A stretch of DNA of 64,000 nucleotides from Pleomorphovibrio marinus. Its GTDB lineage: Bacteria; Bacteroidota; Bacteroidia; Cytophagales; Cyclobacteriaceae. The translations under genes were made by a program, and so were the position numbers. Shown here one piece after another: positions 54,525-63,923 of this stretch; within the stretch, counting starts at the first letter, position 1, and each line of letters opens with the position of its first letter. The notes under the pieces were generated by a model. The model was not told the DNA's origin. It did not search any database and saw only the letters and a list, made by a program, of their open reading frames with translations. The stretch is taken from assembly GCF_003347495.1 (NCBI RefSeq), contig NZ_QCXY01000009.1:207424-271423 (forward strand). Reading direction: 5' to 3'.

Positions 54525-55196
54525 CTACACCTCCTGCAAAAGCAACTCTCTAATGGTGTCCACAGAAAGCTCTCGGTAGTCCCGGATATAAAGGTTGCAT
54601 GGGGGAAGTTCTTCCTTGGTATGGGAGGAAAGCACACCAACCACCTTCATGCCGGCATTGATGGCGGCGCTTACCCCGGAGTAGGAATCCTCAAACACCA
54701 CACAGTGCTCCGGGGAAACACCCAGGTTCTCTGCGGAAGTCAGGTAAACTTCGGGATCAGGCTTGTGTTTCTTCACATTTTCACTGGCCAATACAGACTC
54801 CATATGGGGCTCAAATCCCAATTTTTCCATAATCAAGGCCAAATTGGCATAGGGGGCAGAAGTGGCTACACCTGTGCGGAAGCCAGCTTCTTTAAGGGAA
54901 GAAAGAAATGGCAGATAACCCTCTATGGGAATGGCTACGTCGGCATATATCTCCCGAAACAAACCCTCCTTTTCATTTTCCAAAGCTTCGAATTCCTCCC
55001 CTACCACCTCCCGGCCCAGGAAATGGCTGAAAATATATTTGTTGCTTTTCCCATACATATGCTGGGCAAACTCTTCCTCAGTGGGGTTCAGGCCCCTCTT
55101 ACCAAAAAACACCTGAAAGGCCTGGGAATGGTAGGGGTTGGTGTGGCATATCACCCCATCCATATCAAATATTACCGCTTTCTCTTTCTGTTCCAT
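54525..55196 (-). CDS. HAD-superfamily phosphatase, beta-phosphoglucomutase-like
   Basis: This 223-residue protein has motif I VIFDMDGVICHTNPYHS, a cap domain, motif II TGVATSAPYANL and motif III/IV KHKPDPEVYLTSAENLG with VVFEDSYSGVSAAINAGM. This is the HAD-IA group that includes phosphoglycolate phosphatase and beta-phosphoglucomutase. The substrate cannot be read. It is 2 bp downstream of rocD on the same strand, so co-transcribed; the link between the two functions is unclear. Confidence 0.93.
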   Translation of the reverse strand: MEQKEKAVIFDMDGVICHTNPYHSQAFQVFFGKRGLNPTEEEFAQHMYGKSNKYIFSHFLGREVVGEEFEALENEKEGLFREIYADVAIPIEGYLPFLSSLKEAGFRTGVATSAPYANLALIMEKLGFEPHMESVLASENVKKHKPDPEVYLTSAENLGVSPEHCVVFEDSYSGVSAAINAGMKVVGVLSSHTKEELPPCNLYIRDYRELSVDTIRELLLQEV

Positions 55197-55198
55197 TG

Positions 55199-56476
55199 CT
55201 ATGCCTTAAAGTTTAGGATGGTGGTCTCTATAATGTCGCAACAGATATGTAGCTCCTCCTCGGTCATCACCAAAGGAGGTGCAAACCGGATGATATTGCC
55301 ATGGGTGGGCTTTGCCAAGAGTCCATTGTCCCGTAACGCAAGGCATATCCTCCAAGCCACATCCCCGTTTTCGGGCTGGTCGATTACGATGGCATTCAGC
55401 AGGCCTTTTCCCCTTACCAAGGTCACCCATTCTGATTTCTTTACCAGGCTTTCCATTCTTTCCCTAAAAATCCGGCCTAATTTTCTGGCATTTTGGGTGA
55501 GCTTCTCATCCCTTATCACTTCTAGGGCAGTCATTGCGACCTTAGCTCCCAGGGGATTGCCCCCAAATGTGGATCCATGCTGACCTGGCTTTATCACCTC
55601 CATGATGGGATTGTCCGCCAACACGGCAGATACGGGATAAAAGCCACCGGACAAGGCCTTACCCAGGATCACTATATCCGGTTTAATATAGGTATCTTGC
55701 TTTTCACAATGTCCCTCGCAGCTACAATTCCCACATACCGCTAGTAGGGAGCCCGTTCTGCCTATGCCGGTTTGGATTTCGTCCGCTATCATCAAGGCAT
55801 TGTGTTTTTTGCAGGCTTCGGATATCCTTGGAATATAGTCGTCGGCAGGGGTGTTCACACCGGCCTCTCCCTGTATGGGCTCTATTAAAAACCCTACCAC
55901 GTTGGGGTTTTCTTCCAGCACCTTCTCCAAGGCTTCCACGTCATCATAAGGGATGTTAATAAATCCTGGGGTGTAGGGACCAAAATTTCTTCTCGCATTC
56001 TCATCGCTGGAAAAGGAGATGACAGTGGTGGTCCTTCCATGGAAGTTATTGTTGGCCACCACAATAGTGGCTTCGCTTTCTTGGACTCCTTTTACCTCAT
56101 GTCCCCATTTGCGAGCTATTTTTATGGCGGTCTCCACTGCCTCCACCCCGGTATTCATGGGAAGCACCCTGTCAAAGCCAAAATATTCGGTAACGTACTT
56201 TTCGTAAGGGCCCAGGATATCATTGTAAAAAGCCCTGGAGGTTAGGGTAAGCGTCTCTGCTTGTTCTAGCAGGGAAGCTTTTATCCTGGGGTGGCAATGG
56301 CCTTGGTTTACTGCAGAATAGGCAGAAAGGAAATCAAAATACCTTTTGCCCTCCACATCCCAGAGGTAAACCCCCTCACCCCGGGTCAGTACTACCGGAA
56401 GGGGGTGGTAATTATGTGCTCCGTGCTTGTCTTCCAGAGCTATGGCTTGTTCACTTGAAGTGATTGCATCCAACAT
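55199..56476 (-). CDS. rocD: Ornithine--oxo-acid transaminase
   Basis: This 425-residue PLP enzyme belongs to class III aminotransferases. It transfers the delta-amino group of ornithine to 2-oxoglutarate. Motifs: [51 protein letters not shown], and the PLP lysine in [20 protein letters not shown] cluster of cysteines ([14 protein letters not shown]) after [11 protein letters not shown] is an insertion-like feature. It fits ornithine aminotransferase length and sequence. The HAD gene follows. Confidence 0.95.
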   Translation of the reverse strand: MLDAITSSEQAIALEDKHGAHNYHPLPVVLTRGEGVYLWDVEGKRYFDFLSAYSAVNQGHCHPRIKASLLEQAETLTLTSRAFYNDILGPYEKYVTEYFGFDRVLPMNTGVEAVETAIKIARKWGHEVKGVQESEATIVVANNNFHGRTTTVISFSSDENARRNFGPYTPGFINIPYDDVEALEKVLEENPNVVGFLIEPIQGEAGVNTPADDYIPRISEACKKHNALMIADEIQTGIGRTGSLLAVCGNCSCEGHCEKQDTYIKPDIVILGKALSGGFYPVSAVLADNPIMEVIKPGQHGSTFGGNPLGAKVAMTALEVIRDEKLTQNARKLGRIFRERMESLVKKSEWVTLVRGKGLLNAIVIDQPENGDVAWRICLALRDNGLLAKPTHGNIIRFAPPLVMTEEELHICCDIIETTILNFKA

Positions 56477-56633
56477 ACGTCAACGTATTTTAAAATAAAT
56501 AAACTAAATTGGCCTGTTCCGAGAAATGACCTCTTTTTAATAAAAGGCAAATATAAGAAAAGCCCCTTGCAATCATTAACGAAAACCAAAAAGATGGAAT
56601 TCAATGATTTAGAAAAATATTTGAGGGGGCATT

Positions 56634-56664
56634 TTTGTAATTCCAGCAAAACTTCCGATATTTG
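56634..56664 (+). promoter_or_regulatory. Candidate Bacteroidota promoter for the rpmB block
   Basis: TTTG (56634-56637) and GATATTTG (56657-56664) match the Bacteroidota -33 TTTG and -7 TAnnTTTG boxes, seven of eight positions for the second, with a 19-bp spacer. The ATG of rpmB is 47 bp downstream. Confidence 0.6.
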
Positions 56665-56711
56665 CAAACTCAATTTTAAAAAGTCTTTACTAACACAGGA
56701 TACATTTAATC

Positions 56712-56954
56712 ATGGCAAGAGTTTGTGACATCACCGGAAAAAGGCCTAGGGTAGGGAATAACGTATCGCACGCCAACAACAAGACCAAGCGTAAGTTTTA
56801 CCCTAACCTGCAGAAGAAGAGCTTTTTTGTTCCTGAGGAGAATGCATGGATCACCCTAAAGGTATCTACCAGAGCGCTCAGGACCATCAACAAAAAAGGG
56901 ATCTCTGCTGTGTTGAAAGAGGCTCAGAAAAAAGGAAACATCGTAATCAAATAG
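56712..56954 (+). CDS. rpmB: 50S ribosomal protein L28
   Basis: This 80-residue protein has the L28 signature [20 protein letters not shown], then the [20 protein letters not shown] strand and the C-terminal [13 protein letters not shown]. It is the first gene of the typical Bacteroidota block L28-L33-DUF4295-FtsY. The 32-bp gap to rpmG suggests one transcript. Confidence 0.98.
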   Translation: MARVCDITGKRPRVGNNVSHANNKTKRKFYPNLQKKSFFVPEENAWITLKVSTRALRTINKKGISAVLKEAQKKGNIVIK

Positions 56955-56986
56955 GCAATTACCTCATTATATAAATTTACCAAGCA

Positions 56987-57169
56987 ATGGCTAAGAAAGG
57001 TAACAGGGTTCAGGTAATTTTGGAATGCACCGAGCACAAGCAAAGCGGCATGCCCGGCACTTCCAGGTATATCACCACCAAGAACCGTAAAAACACCACG
57101 GAGCGGCTGGAGTTGAAGAAGTTCAACCCCATATTAAAAAAGATGACCGTTCATAAAGAAATCAAGTAA
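56987..57169 (+). CDS. rpmG: 50S ribosomal protein L33
   Basis: This 60-residue protein begins [18 protein letters not shown] and has [19 protein letters not shown] with [10 protein letters not shown] at the end. It is the cysteine-poor form of L33, without the two zinc-binding CxxC pairs, as usual in Bacteroidota. It is followed by the DUF4295 gene after 35 bp. Confidence 0.98.
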   Translation: MAKKGNRVQVILECTEHKQSGMPGTSRYITTKNRKNTTERLELKKFNPILKKMTVHKEIK

Positions 57170-57204
57170 ACTACCCGGAAAACCCCGGCAAAAACAGTTA
57201 AGTT

Positions 57205-57357
57205 ATGGCAAAGAAAGTAGTTGCAACGCTGAAAAAAGAAGGTGGAGTCACTTATGCTAAAGTGATAAGAGCCGTAAAAAACGAAAAGACGGGTTCCTAT
57301 TCCTTCAAGGAGGAGATGGTGCCTAGTGTCATGGTACAGGAAACCTTGAAAAAATAA
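57205..57357 (+). CDS. DUF4295 family ribosome-associated small protein
   Basis: This 50-residue basic protein reads MAKKVVATLKKEGGVTYAKV, IRAVKNEKTGSYSFKEEMVP and SVMVQETLKK. It has been noted in Bacteroidota as a small basic protein always next to L33, probably ribosome-associated. It ends just before a clear terminator. It was too short for length-based gene callers, but its context and composition are typical. Confidence 0.93.
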   Translation: MAKKVVATLKKEGGVTYAKVIRAVKNEKTGSYSFKEEMVPSVMVQETLKK

Positions 57358-57386
57358 TCACAACAATAATTAGGTGATACAGTATA

Positions 57387-57420
57387 AAATCCCTTTCGAT
57401 GCTTTTCGAAAGGGATTTTT
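57387..57420 (+). terminator. Terminator between DUF4295 and ftsY
   Basis: AAATCCCTTTCGA (57387-57399) and TCGAAAGGGATTT (57406-57418) form a perfect 13-bp stem with a 6-nt loop, ending in a T run. It would separate the ribosomal protein unit from ftsY, which then needs its own promoter or readthrough. Confidence 0.8.
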
Positions 57421-57452
57421 CGTTATATTCGGGGTCATATTCAAGCAAGGAA

Positions 57453-58409
57453 ATGGGAATATTCGGTTTTTTTTCCAAGGAGAAAAAAGAAACATTAGAC
57501 AAGGGTCTTGAGAAGACCAATGAGAACCTCTTTTCCAAACTAGGAAAAGCTATTGTGGGCAAATCCCGGGTGGATGACGACATCCTGGATGAATTGGAGG
57601 AGATTCTCATCACTTCCGATGTGGGAGTGGACACCACCATCAAGATCATTCGCAGGATAGAAGAACGGGTAGCCAGGGACAAATATGTAAATGCCGCCGA
57701 GTTGGATTTGATCCTCAGGGAGGAAATCACGGCCTTGCTTGCCGAAAACAACACCGAGGACCTGTCTGATTTCGACTTGCCCAAGGAAAAGAAACCTTAT
57801 GTCATCATGGTGGTAGGTGTAAACGGGGTGGGCAAGACCACTACCATTGGTAAACTCGCCTTCCAATTCAAGCAGGCGGGCAAATCCGTGGTATTGGGTG
57901 CAGCAGACACCTTTAGAGCCGCCGCGGTAGACCAACTGTTGCTTTGGGGAGAAAGGGTGGATGTACCCGTAATCTCGCATGGAATGAACACTGACCCAGC
58001 ATCGGTGGCTTTCGACACGGTGAAAAAAGGAGTGGAAATGAATGCGGATGTGGTGATCGTGGACACTGCAGGACGGCTTCACACCAAAGTGAGCCTCATG
58101 AATGAACTGGGAAAGATCAAAAGAGTAATGCAAAAATTCATCCCCGAAGCTCCACATGAAATACTCCTGGTGTTGGATGGATCCACAGGCCAAAACGCCT
58201 TTATCCAGGCCAAGGAATTCACTAAGGCCACCGAGATTACGGCCCTGGGCATCACCAAACTGGACGGCACAGCCAAAGGAGGAGTGGTGATAGGCATTTC
58301 CGACCAATTTAAAATCCCCGTCAAATACATAGGGGTTGGTGAAAAAATGACTGATCTTCAGGTATTTAACCGCAAGGAATTTGTGGACTCGCTATTTAAG
58401 AAGAAGTGA
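57453..58409 (+). CDS. ftsY: Signal recognition particle receptor FtsY
   Basis: From the ATG at 57453 the protein has 318 residues, beginning MGIFGFFSKEKKE. It has the NG domain motifs G1 VVGVNGVGKTTTIGKLA, DTFRAAAVDQL, DTAGRLHTKVSLMNEL and TKLDGTAKGGVVIGI. It targets SRP-bound ribosomes to the membrane. The short N-terminus lacks the long acidic A domain of E. coli, as in many Bacteroidota. An extension to 57399 is possible but would start in the terminator stem. Confidence 0.97.
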   Translation: MGIFGFFSKEKKETLDKGLEKTNENLFSKLGKAIVGKSRVDDDILDELEEILITSDVGVDTTIKIIRRIEERVARDKYVNAAELDLILREEITALLAENNTEDLSDFDLPKEKKPYVIMVVGVNGVGKTTTIGKLAFQFKQAGKSVVLGAADTFRAAAVDQLLLWGERVDVPVISHGMNTDPASVAFDTVKKGVEMNADVVIVDTAGRLHTKVSLMNELGKIKRVMQKFIPEAPHEILLVLDGSTGQNAFIQAKEFTKATEITALGITKLDGTAKGGVVIGISDQFKIPVKYIGVGEKMTDLQVFNRKEFVDSLFKKK

Positions 58410-58618
58410 TTTTTTTGATTAAGGAGTGATGGGTTGATGATTGATGTTGTTTTAGTTTTTTTCCGTGTAAACTTCCCCGATACTTTCTTTCTAAAGCTCT
58501 TTTTTGTAAAATAAGATTTAAGGATTTTTTCCCCAGCTGATCTTGATAAACTAAAATTTTAACTTTAATTTAAAGATAAGGTTTTAACCTATTTTTGAAG
58601 TTAAAATGCACTTGTCCA

Positions 58619-59776
58619 ATGAAAAGTCCCCACCATTTTATTTGCCCATTCTTGTTTTTCCTTTATACTGCCTGTCAAAACCAAACGGGGGGAGACGACA
58701 CTTCCTCCTTCGACTATCAGTTAGTCTTGGTAGATTCCATAAAGGTGGATTATCTGGATAATCTTGTGCTCAATGATTTTGACGCTGAAACAGGTGTATT
58801 CTTGGCCTTCAACGGCAGTAAGCGGGAGCTTATACTTTTCGATATGGAAGGAGCAATTTTGGAGCAGTTCACTATTTCCGATGATGGCCCTGATGCAGTC
58901 ACCGGATACGCACTTAATCCAAGGTTTATAAACGGAAACATAGGGGCGTTTACTGATGCGGTATATGAAGTGGACAGGAAGGGAAAGTTGTTAAAGAAGC
59001 AATCTTTACCTTATGACTTTTACCACCATGTAGTGGGCTCCACCAATATCCTTTTTGAAATAGATGGAAAATATGCATATCCCAAACCAGAAAATTCAGC
59101 CAACCCTAGGGATTTTATAGCCTACTATCAAAAAATCATAAATGGGGGCCACATTATAGAAACACTTGACCCAAGAACCCAGGAAACGAAAGGAACTATG
59201 GCCTTTCCATCAAACAACAACTTTGAGAATGGATTTTTTAATGGTTATCCTATTCCGATAATCTATAGAAATCAAAACACATGGTTAATGACGGTGCCAA
59301 ATCTTTTTGAGTTTTATGTGTATAAAGAGGAGGAGTCGGGTCTGAGTTTTCAAAATAGCGTGGAAATCCCAGTCAAAGCTCCTATTTTGAATAAGCCTGT
59401 ACCTATTCAAGAGCACGAAAGCTATTTTAAGGCAAATGGAAATCTAGGATTTATTCCTGGGGTAAATTCCTTCGGAAAAATGAATAGACATACCCTAATA
59501 AATTATTCAAATGGAATCCCCTCGGAAGTGATGTCCCAATACAATGTTGACGACGGCATAGAAAGGGATAAACTGTTGGAAAAAATCCCTAAATTATTTG
59601 CGGTTTTTGATCATGATTTTAACCCAATAATGGTAGATAAGCCTTTTCCCAAGGAAATTTTGCCATATGGGTTCCAATTCACGGATAAAGGCCAGCTCGC
59701 AGGGATAAAAAATCAAGAGTATTTGGGAAAAGAAGACGATTTTCATACCATCTACCTTTATGAACTAAAAAAATAG
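58619..59776 (+). CDS. 6-bladed beta-propeller/BF3164-like lipoprotein
   Basis: From the ATG at 58619 the protein has 385 residues with a signal peptide (HFICPFLFFLYTAC, lipobox YTAC). The mature part has the pattern of the propeller family: DYQLVLVDSIKVDYLDNLVL, FLAFNGSKRELILFDMEGAI, EQFTISDDGPDAVTGYA, then later KLFAVFDHDFNPIMV and the C-terminal end DFHTIYLYELKK. It is distantly related to the propeller lipoproteins of 1-14 kb. A single gene with AT-rich flanks, function unknown. Confidence 0.8.
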   Translation: MKSPHHFICPFLFFLYTACQNQTGGDDTSSFDYQLVLVDSIKVDYLDNLVLNDFDAETGVFLAFNGSKRELILFDMEGAILEQFTISDDGPDAVTGYALNPRFINGNIGAFTDAVYEVDRKGKLLKKQSLPYDFYHHVVGSTNILFEIDGKYAYPKPENSANPRDFIAYYQKIINGGHIIETLDPRTQETKGTMAFPSNNNFENGFFNGYPIPIIYRNQNTWLMTVPNLFEFYVYKEEESGLSFQNSVEIPVKAPILNKPVPIQEHESYFKANGNLGFIPGVNSFGKMNRHTLINYSNGIPSEVMSQYNVDDGIERDKLLEKIPKLFAVFDHDFNPIMVDKPFPKEILPYGFQFTDKGQLAGIKNQEYLGKEDDFHTIYLYELKK

Positions 59777-59930
59777 GCATTTAAACCCTTAAAAATAATC
59801 CAGATATTACTCATCAATTCTTTACTTTGAAAATAAGGCTAAGCACAATTCAATCTGGATTAAATTTCAAAAAATTTGTTTTAATTTTACCTTTAATACT
59901 GAATTTTCGTTGCCTAACCAAAATTTACCT

Positions 59931-60806
59931 GTGAAAAATAGAACCATAAACGTAGGGCTTGTACAACATGCCTGTTCAAAAGACCCGGAAGAAAATCTGC
60001 TGAAAGCCCAGGAGGGCATACGTGAGGCAGCCCAACAGGGTGCCCAGATCATTTGTCTCCAAGAACTTTTTAGATCCCTCTATTTTTGTGACGTGGAGGA
60101 TCATGACAATTTTTTGTTGGCGGAAAAAATCCCCGGCCCCACCACAGAGGTTTTGTGTGAACTTGGTAAAGAACTGGATGTGGTCATCATAGCCTCCCTT
60201 TTCGAAAAAAGGGCAGAGGGTTTATACCATAACACCACCGCTGTAATTGACGCGGACGGCAGCTACCTGGGCAAATACCGAAAAATGCATATCCCGGATG
60301 ATCCCGGATATTATGAAAAATTTTACTTTACCCCCGGTGACACCGGCTATAAAACCTTCAAGACCAAGTTTGGGCAAATAGGTGTGCTGATTTGTTGGGA
60401 CCAATGGTACCCGGAGGCTGCCAGGATTACCGCCATGATGGGTGCGGAAATGCTTTTTTACCCTACGGCTATCGGCTGGCATAAGGACCAGGACAGTGCC
60501 ACCAACGATGAGCAATACCAAGCCTGGCAAACCATTCAGCGCTCTCATTCAGTGGCTAATGGCATCCCTGTGATATCGGTCAATAGGGTGGGAATTGAAG
60601 GGGAAATGAAGTTTTGGGGCGGATCCTTTGTCACCAATGCTTTTGGTAAACTGCTTTGCCAAGCCGATTACGAAAAGGAAGAAGTAAAAGTAGTCCCAAT
60701 TGACCTTGCGCAATCGGACCGTTACCGGACTCATTGGCCTTTCCTGAGAGACAGGCGCATCGATTCCTATTCCCCCATACTCAAACGGCTAATCGATGAG
60801 GACTAA
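59931..60806 (+). CDS. aguB: N-carbamoylputrescine amidase
   Basis: From the GTG at 59931 the protein has 291 residues; a TTG at 59910 would add seven. It is a nitrilase-superfamily enzyme with catalytic triad Glu in ICLQELFRSLYFC, Lys in GKYRKMHIPDDPGYYEKFYF and Cys in GVLICWDQWYPEAARI. The residues around these are typical of AguB, which hydrolyses N-carbamoylputrescine to putrescine. It overlaps the agmatine deiminase gene by 11 bp. Confidence 0.95.
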   Translation: MKNRTINVGLVQHACSKDPEENLLKAQEGIREAAQQGAQIICLQELFRSLYFCDVEDHDNFLLAEKIPGPTTEVLCELGKELDVVIIASLFEKRAEGLYHNTTAVIDADGSYLGKYRKMHIPDDPGYYEKFYFTPGDTGYKTFKTKFGQIGVLICWDQWYPEAARITAMMGAEMLFYPTAIGWHKDQDSATNDEQYQAWQTIQRSHSVANGIPVISVNRVGIEGEMKFWGGSFVTNAFGKLLCQADYEKEEVKVVPIDLAQSDRYRTHWPFLRDRRIDSYSPILKRLIDED

Positions 60807-61863
60807 CATTCAAATTAACGAAATCAATACCCCTGCTAGCCTTGGGTACCATTTCCCTGCTGAATTTGGGCCTCATGCCGCCACCTGGTTAAGTTGGCCG
60901 CATAAAGAAGCCTCCTGGCCCGGAAAAATCGACAGCATCTATCCCTCCTATGCTGCATTCGTAAAGTACATTGCTATGGGTGAAAAAGTCCATATCCATG
61001 TAAAGGACGAAACCATGCGATCTGATGCAGAAAACCACTTGATAAGAGCGGATGTCAATATGGATCAGGTACATTTCCATTTTTTTCCCACCAATGATGC
61101 TTGGTGTAGGGACCACGGCCCTGCCTTTGTGGTAAATGCAAACGGCAGCCCCAAAAAAGCAGTGGTAAACTGGATGTACAACGCCTGGGGAGATAAATAT
61201 CCCCCCTATGACCTGGATAATGAAATACCTGTTCAAATAGCCAAATACCTGGACCTCCCCTGCTTTTATCCTGAAATCATTATGGAAGGGGGTTCTGTGG
61301 ATTTCAATGGACAAGGCACTCTGATCACTACGGAGTCCTGCCTACTCCATCCCAACCGAAACCCACATTTGGATAAAAACCAAATCGAAAAGTACCTGTT
61401 TGATTATTATGGTATTTCCCAAGTGCTCTGGCTCAAGGACGGTATTGTGGGGGACGACACTGATGGGCATATCGATGACCTCACCCGTTTTGTCAATGAG
61501 GATACCGTGGTGACCGTGGTGGAAACCAACCCCCAGGATGAAAATTACCAACCACTACAGGAAAACCTCACCTCCCTAAAAGGAATGAAATTGCTTTCAG
61601 GGAAGCAGGTGAACATCGTGGAGCTGCCCATGCCGGCGCCTGTGATTTATGAGGACACGAGACTCCCTGCCTCCTACGCCAATTTCTATGTGTGTAACCA
61701 TGCCGTAATAGTCCCTACCTTCAGGGACAGCAACGACGAAAAAGCAATTGAAATCCTAGGGGCCTGTTTCCCAAATAGACATGCAATTGGGATTGACAGC
61801 TTGGACATCATTTGGGGATTGGGTTCATTCCATTGCCTCAGTCAGCAAGAACCTGAGATTTAA
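60796..61863 (+). CDS. aguA: Agmatine deiminase
   Basis: This 355-residue enzyme converts agmatine to N-carbamoylputrescine. Motifs include PHAATWLSWPHKEASWPGKI, the NDAWCRDHGPAFVV active-site loop, GGSVDFNGQGTLITTESCLL, GDDTDGHIDDLTRFVNEDTV and the catalytic Cys in GLGSFHCLSQQEP. It begins within the aguB end with an 11-bp overlap. Together the two make putrescine from agmatine. Confidence 0.95.
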   Translation: MRTNIQINEINTPASLGYHFPAEFGPHAATWLSWPHKEASWPGKIDSIYPSYAAFVKYIAMGEKVHIHVKDETMRSDAENHLIRADVNMDQVHFHFFPTNDAWCRDHGPAFVVNANGSPKKAVVNWMYNAWGDKYPPYDLDNEIPVQIAKYLDLPCFYPEIIMEGGSVDFNGQGTLITTESCLLHPNRNPHLDKNQIEKYLFDYYGISQVLWLKDGIVGDDTDGHIDDLTRFVNEDTVVTVVETNPQDENYQPLQENLTSLKGMKLLSGKQVNIVELPMPAPVIYEDTRLPASYANFYVCNHAVIVPTFRDSNDEKAIEILGACFPNRHAIGIDSLDIIWGLGSFHCLSQQEPEI

Positions 61864-62006
61864 AAAACTCCCGTGGATCGCACAGATTTACTAGGAAGTG
61901 CTGTCCAGAAATACCAATGACCCTTGCTAAAACTGGGTGAAAAAAATCAGCGAAAAAAACACACAATATCTGTAACTTTTTATCTTTCCAATGCTCATCT
62001 TCATGG

Positions 62007-62498
62007 ATGATGTCTTTTTTTGAAGCACATATTTGGCCCCTGAGGCAAAAGCTATACCGACTTGCCTACGGATGGACTAAAAACAAGGCCGCTTCCCAGG
62101 ATGCGGTTCAAGAGGTCTTGACCAAAGCTTGGGAGAGACGCCGTTCGCTTCAGGAAATGGACAACCCCACAGGATGGGTGGTCAAGTGCCTGAAAACCGA
62201 ATCCCTTCGCCATTTTAGACATATGCGTAAAATGCAGTTGGGGGAAATAGCTGACAGCATAGCACTTCCGCAAGAAGAAGGAGAAGACCATTCGAAGTCT
62301 ATTAAGCAGGTATTGGCCTTTATGGAAAAGCTGCCTGAAAAGCAAAAGGAGGTTTTTCAGCTCAGGGAGATCGAAGGGCTAACCTATGATGAAATCGCTC
62401 ACTTTATGGACATCCCCCTTGAGCAGGTAAAAGTAAATCTACACAGGGCGAGAATAAAGTTAAAAGCTCATCTTATCAACTACCGTCATGCAACATAG
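62007..62498 (+). CDS. RNA polymerase sigma-70 family factor (ECF)
   Basis: This 163-residue protein has sigma region 2 (AYGWTKNKAASQDAVQEVLT and KAWERR) and region 4 (LPEKQKEVFQLREIEGLTYD, EIAHFMDIPLEQVKVNLHRA). It lacks region 1 and 3 and is of ECF size. It overlaps the next gene by 11 bp, which encodes a likely membrane anti-sigma factor. The start codon region is ambiguous by one ATG. Confidence 0.92.
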   Translation: MMSFFEAHIWPLRQKLYRLAYGWTKNKAASQDAVQEVLTKAWERRRSLQEMDNPTGWVVKCLKTESLRHFRHMRKMQLGEIADSIALPQEEGEDHSKSIKQVLAFMEKLPEKQKEVFQLREIEGLTYDEIAHFMDIPLEQVKVNLHRARIKLKAHLINYRHAT

Positions 62499-62922
62499 AA
62501 AAGATGAATTATTAGAAAAATACTGGAAAGGCGAAAGCAGTCTCGAAGAAGAAAGGGAGCTCAGGGCCCTAATGACAGCTTCTGATGTTCATTCTCCGGA
62601 AAGAGAACTTTTTTTTGGGCTGGAAGAACTTTCAAAAATGGAAAACCCTGACTTTGTCCATCCAAAAAACAAGGGAAGCCTTATCCAAAGTTGGAATCGG
62701 TGGGCAGCGGTGCTCTTGGCCTTTCTTGCCCTTTCTTGGCTGACCGTAGATTATTTTCAGAAAATTGCAGAGAAGCAGGCCTATGAACAAGTGATGGAAG
62801 CCTTTTCGCTAATTCAGGAAAACATGGAAAAAGGCACTCAAAACCTATATCTGATGGATGAATTCAGACATCTTAACAAACCAAACGAAATATTCCCCCT
62901 AATCGAATCCAATCATGAATAA
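62488..62922 (+). CDS. Putative membrane anti-sigma factor
   Basis: This 144-residue protein has a cytoplasmic N-terminus (KDELLEKYWKGESSLEEERE), a single transmembrane helix (WAAVLLAFLALSWLTVDYF) and a short extracytoplasmic part. The layout is that of ECF-type anti-sigma factors, with a short EEERELRAL helix in place of a zinc-binding motif. It overlaps the sigma gene by 11 bp and the following DUF4252 gene by 8 bp. Role inferred from context. Confidence 0.8.
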   Translation: MQHRKDELLEKYWKGESSLEEERELRALMTASDVHSPERELFFGLEELSKMENPDFVHPKNKGSLIQSWNRWAAVLLAFLALSWLTVDYFQKIAEKQAYEQVMEAFSLIQENMEKGTQNLYLMDEFRHLNKPNEIFPLIESNHE

Positions 62923-63460
62923 GATAAGCATTTATTTAGCAGCGATCTCCTTCATCCTGGGGCTACCCACACTCCTCTATGCACAGGATGATGCCATTTC
63001 CAGTTTCTTTTCCCACCATATGGAAGACGAGCGGTTCTCCCGCGTATATATCAGCCCAAAGATGATGAAAATGGCTGGCGGATTTCTCCGATCAGCCGGG
63101 GATGTATCGGATGAGGAAGCCCAAAAGCTGGGGGAGTTAATCAGCAAGGTAAACGGGATTCGCATCCTGAGCGGGGAAAAGGTGGATGGCCAAAAGCTTT
63201 ATCGGGAAGCAATGTCCACCCTAGAAATACAGCGCTATGAAGATCTTATGGACATAAAAGACAAGGACTCCAATGTGAAATTTATGGTAAGGGAGGAGAA
63301 AGGAAAAATCCGTGAATTTTTGATGCTGACGGGCTCTAAGGACAGTTTTGCCCTACTCAGTTTAATAGGCAGCTTTACCTATGAGGACCTAAACACCTTA
63401 GCCGATAAAACGAACATGCCGGGTATGCAAGAATACAATAAAGGAAAAAACAAAAACTAA
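62915..63460 (+). CDS. DUF4252 protein (copy 1)
   Basis: This 181-residue protein has a signal peptide (YLAAISFILGLPTLLYAQ) and the DUF4252 pattern: FSRVYISPKMMKMAGGFL, GIRILSGEKVDGQKLYREAM, MVREEKGKIREFLML and FALLSLIGSFTYEDLNTLAD. DUF4252 proteins are small exported proteins common beside ECF sigma genes in Bacteroidota; their function is unknown. It overlaps the anti-sigma gene by 8 bp and precedes a second DUF4252-like gene by 4 bp. Confidence 0.9.
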   Translation: MNKISIYLAAISFILGLPTLLYAQDDAISSFFSHHMEDERFSRVYISPKMMKMAGGFLRSAGDVSDEEAQKLGELISKVNGIRILSGEKVDGQKLYREAMSTLEIQRYEDLMDIKDKDSNVKFMVREEKGKIREFLMLTGSKDSFALLSLIGSFTYEDLNTLADKTNMPGMQEYNKGKNKN

Positions 63461-63464
63461 ACAT

Positions 63465-63923
63465 ATGCAAAAGTTACTCATTTCTTTACTCATTTTGACC
63501 TTTTCGCAGCAGGCATTTTGCCAAAGCAAAAGTGTTGACAAGCTCTATCAGCAATATAAGGACCACCCAGAGCTGTTCCATTTGGATCTTGGGGGGAATT
63601 TCCTGGGATTAGCCAACTCCTTCAATTTCAACTTGGATAAGGACCTGAGCCAATCCCTCACAAAATCCATGGAAAAAGTAATGATGTACAAATTCCCAAA
63701 AGCCAATAGCACTAAAGACCTCGACAACCTGGTAAAAGGGTTGAAGAGGGAAAATTTTGAGTTGTTGTTGGAAGCAGGTAAACCATCGGACGGAGTCGCT
63801 ATCTATGCCAAGGGTGGTAATCGTATTAAGGACTTGGTTTTACTGGTCCAAAGCGAGGAGTTAATGGTTTTCGAAATGTTGGGGGATTTTGATCCCGAGT
63901 TGTTGTCCAAATTCGGGAATTGA
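63465..63923 (+). CDS. DUF4252-like protein (copy 2)
   Basis: This 152-residue protein has a signal peptide (LLISLLILTFSQQAFCQ) and a compact domain with FHLDLGGNFLGLANSF, AVFDG-free middle, KEENFELLLEAGKPSDGVAI-type segment (REN-FELLLEAGKPSDGVAIY) and KDLVLLVQSEELMVFEMLGDF. It is a diverged member of the same family as the preceding gene and shorter. It is the last complete gene of the unit. The last 77 bases of the window show no further gene. Confidence 0.85.
   Translation: MQKLLISLLILTFSQQAFCQSKSVDKLYQQYKDHPELFHLDLGGNFLGLANSFNFNLDKDLSQSLTKSMEKVMMYKFPKANSTKDLDNLVKGLKRENFELLLEAGKPSDGVAIYAKGGNRIKDLVLLVQSEELMVFEMLGDFDPELLSKFGN

Noticed and set aside
54288..55583. Long plus-strand open frame across the repeat island and the HAD and rocD genes
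   Set aside because: It starts inside the REP-like hairpins and runs opposite to two well-supported genes; the translation has no domain.
57540..58307. Minus-strand open frame inside ftsY
   Set aside because: It is a shadow of a highly conserved gene on the other strand.
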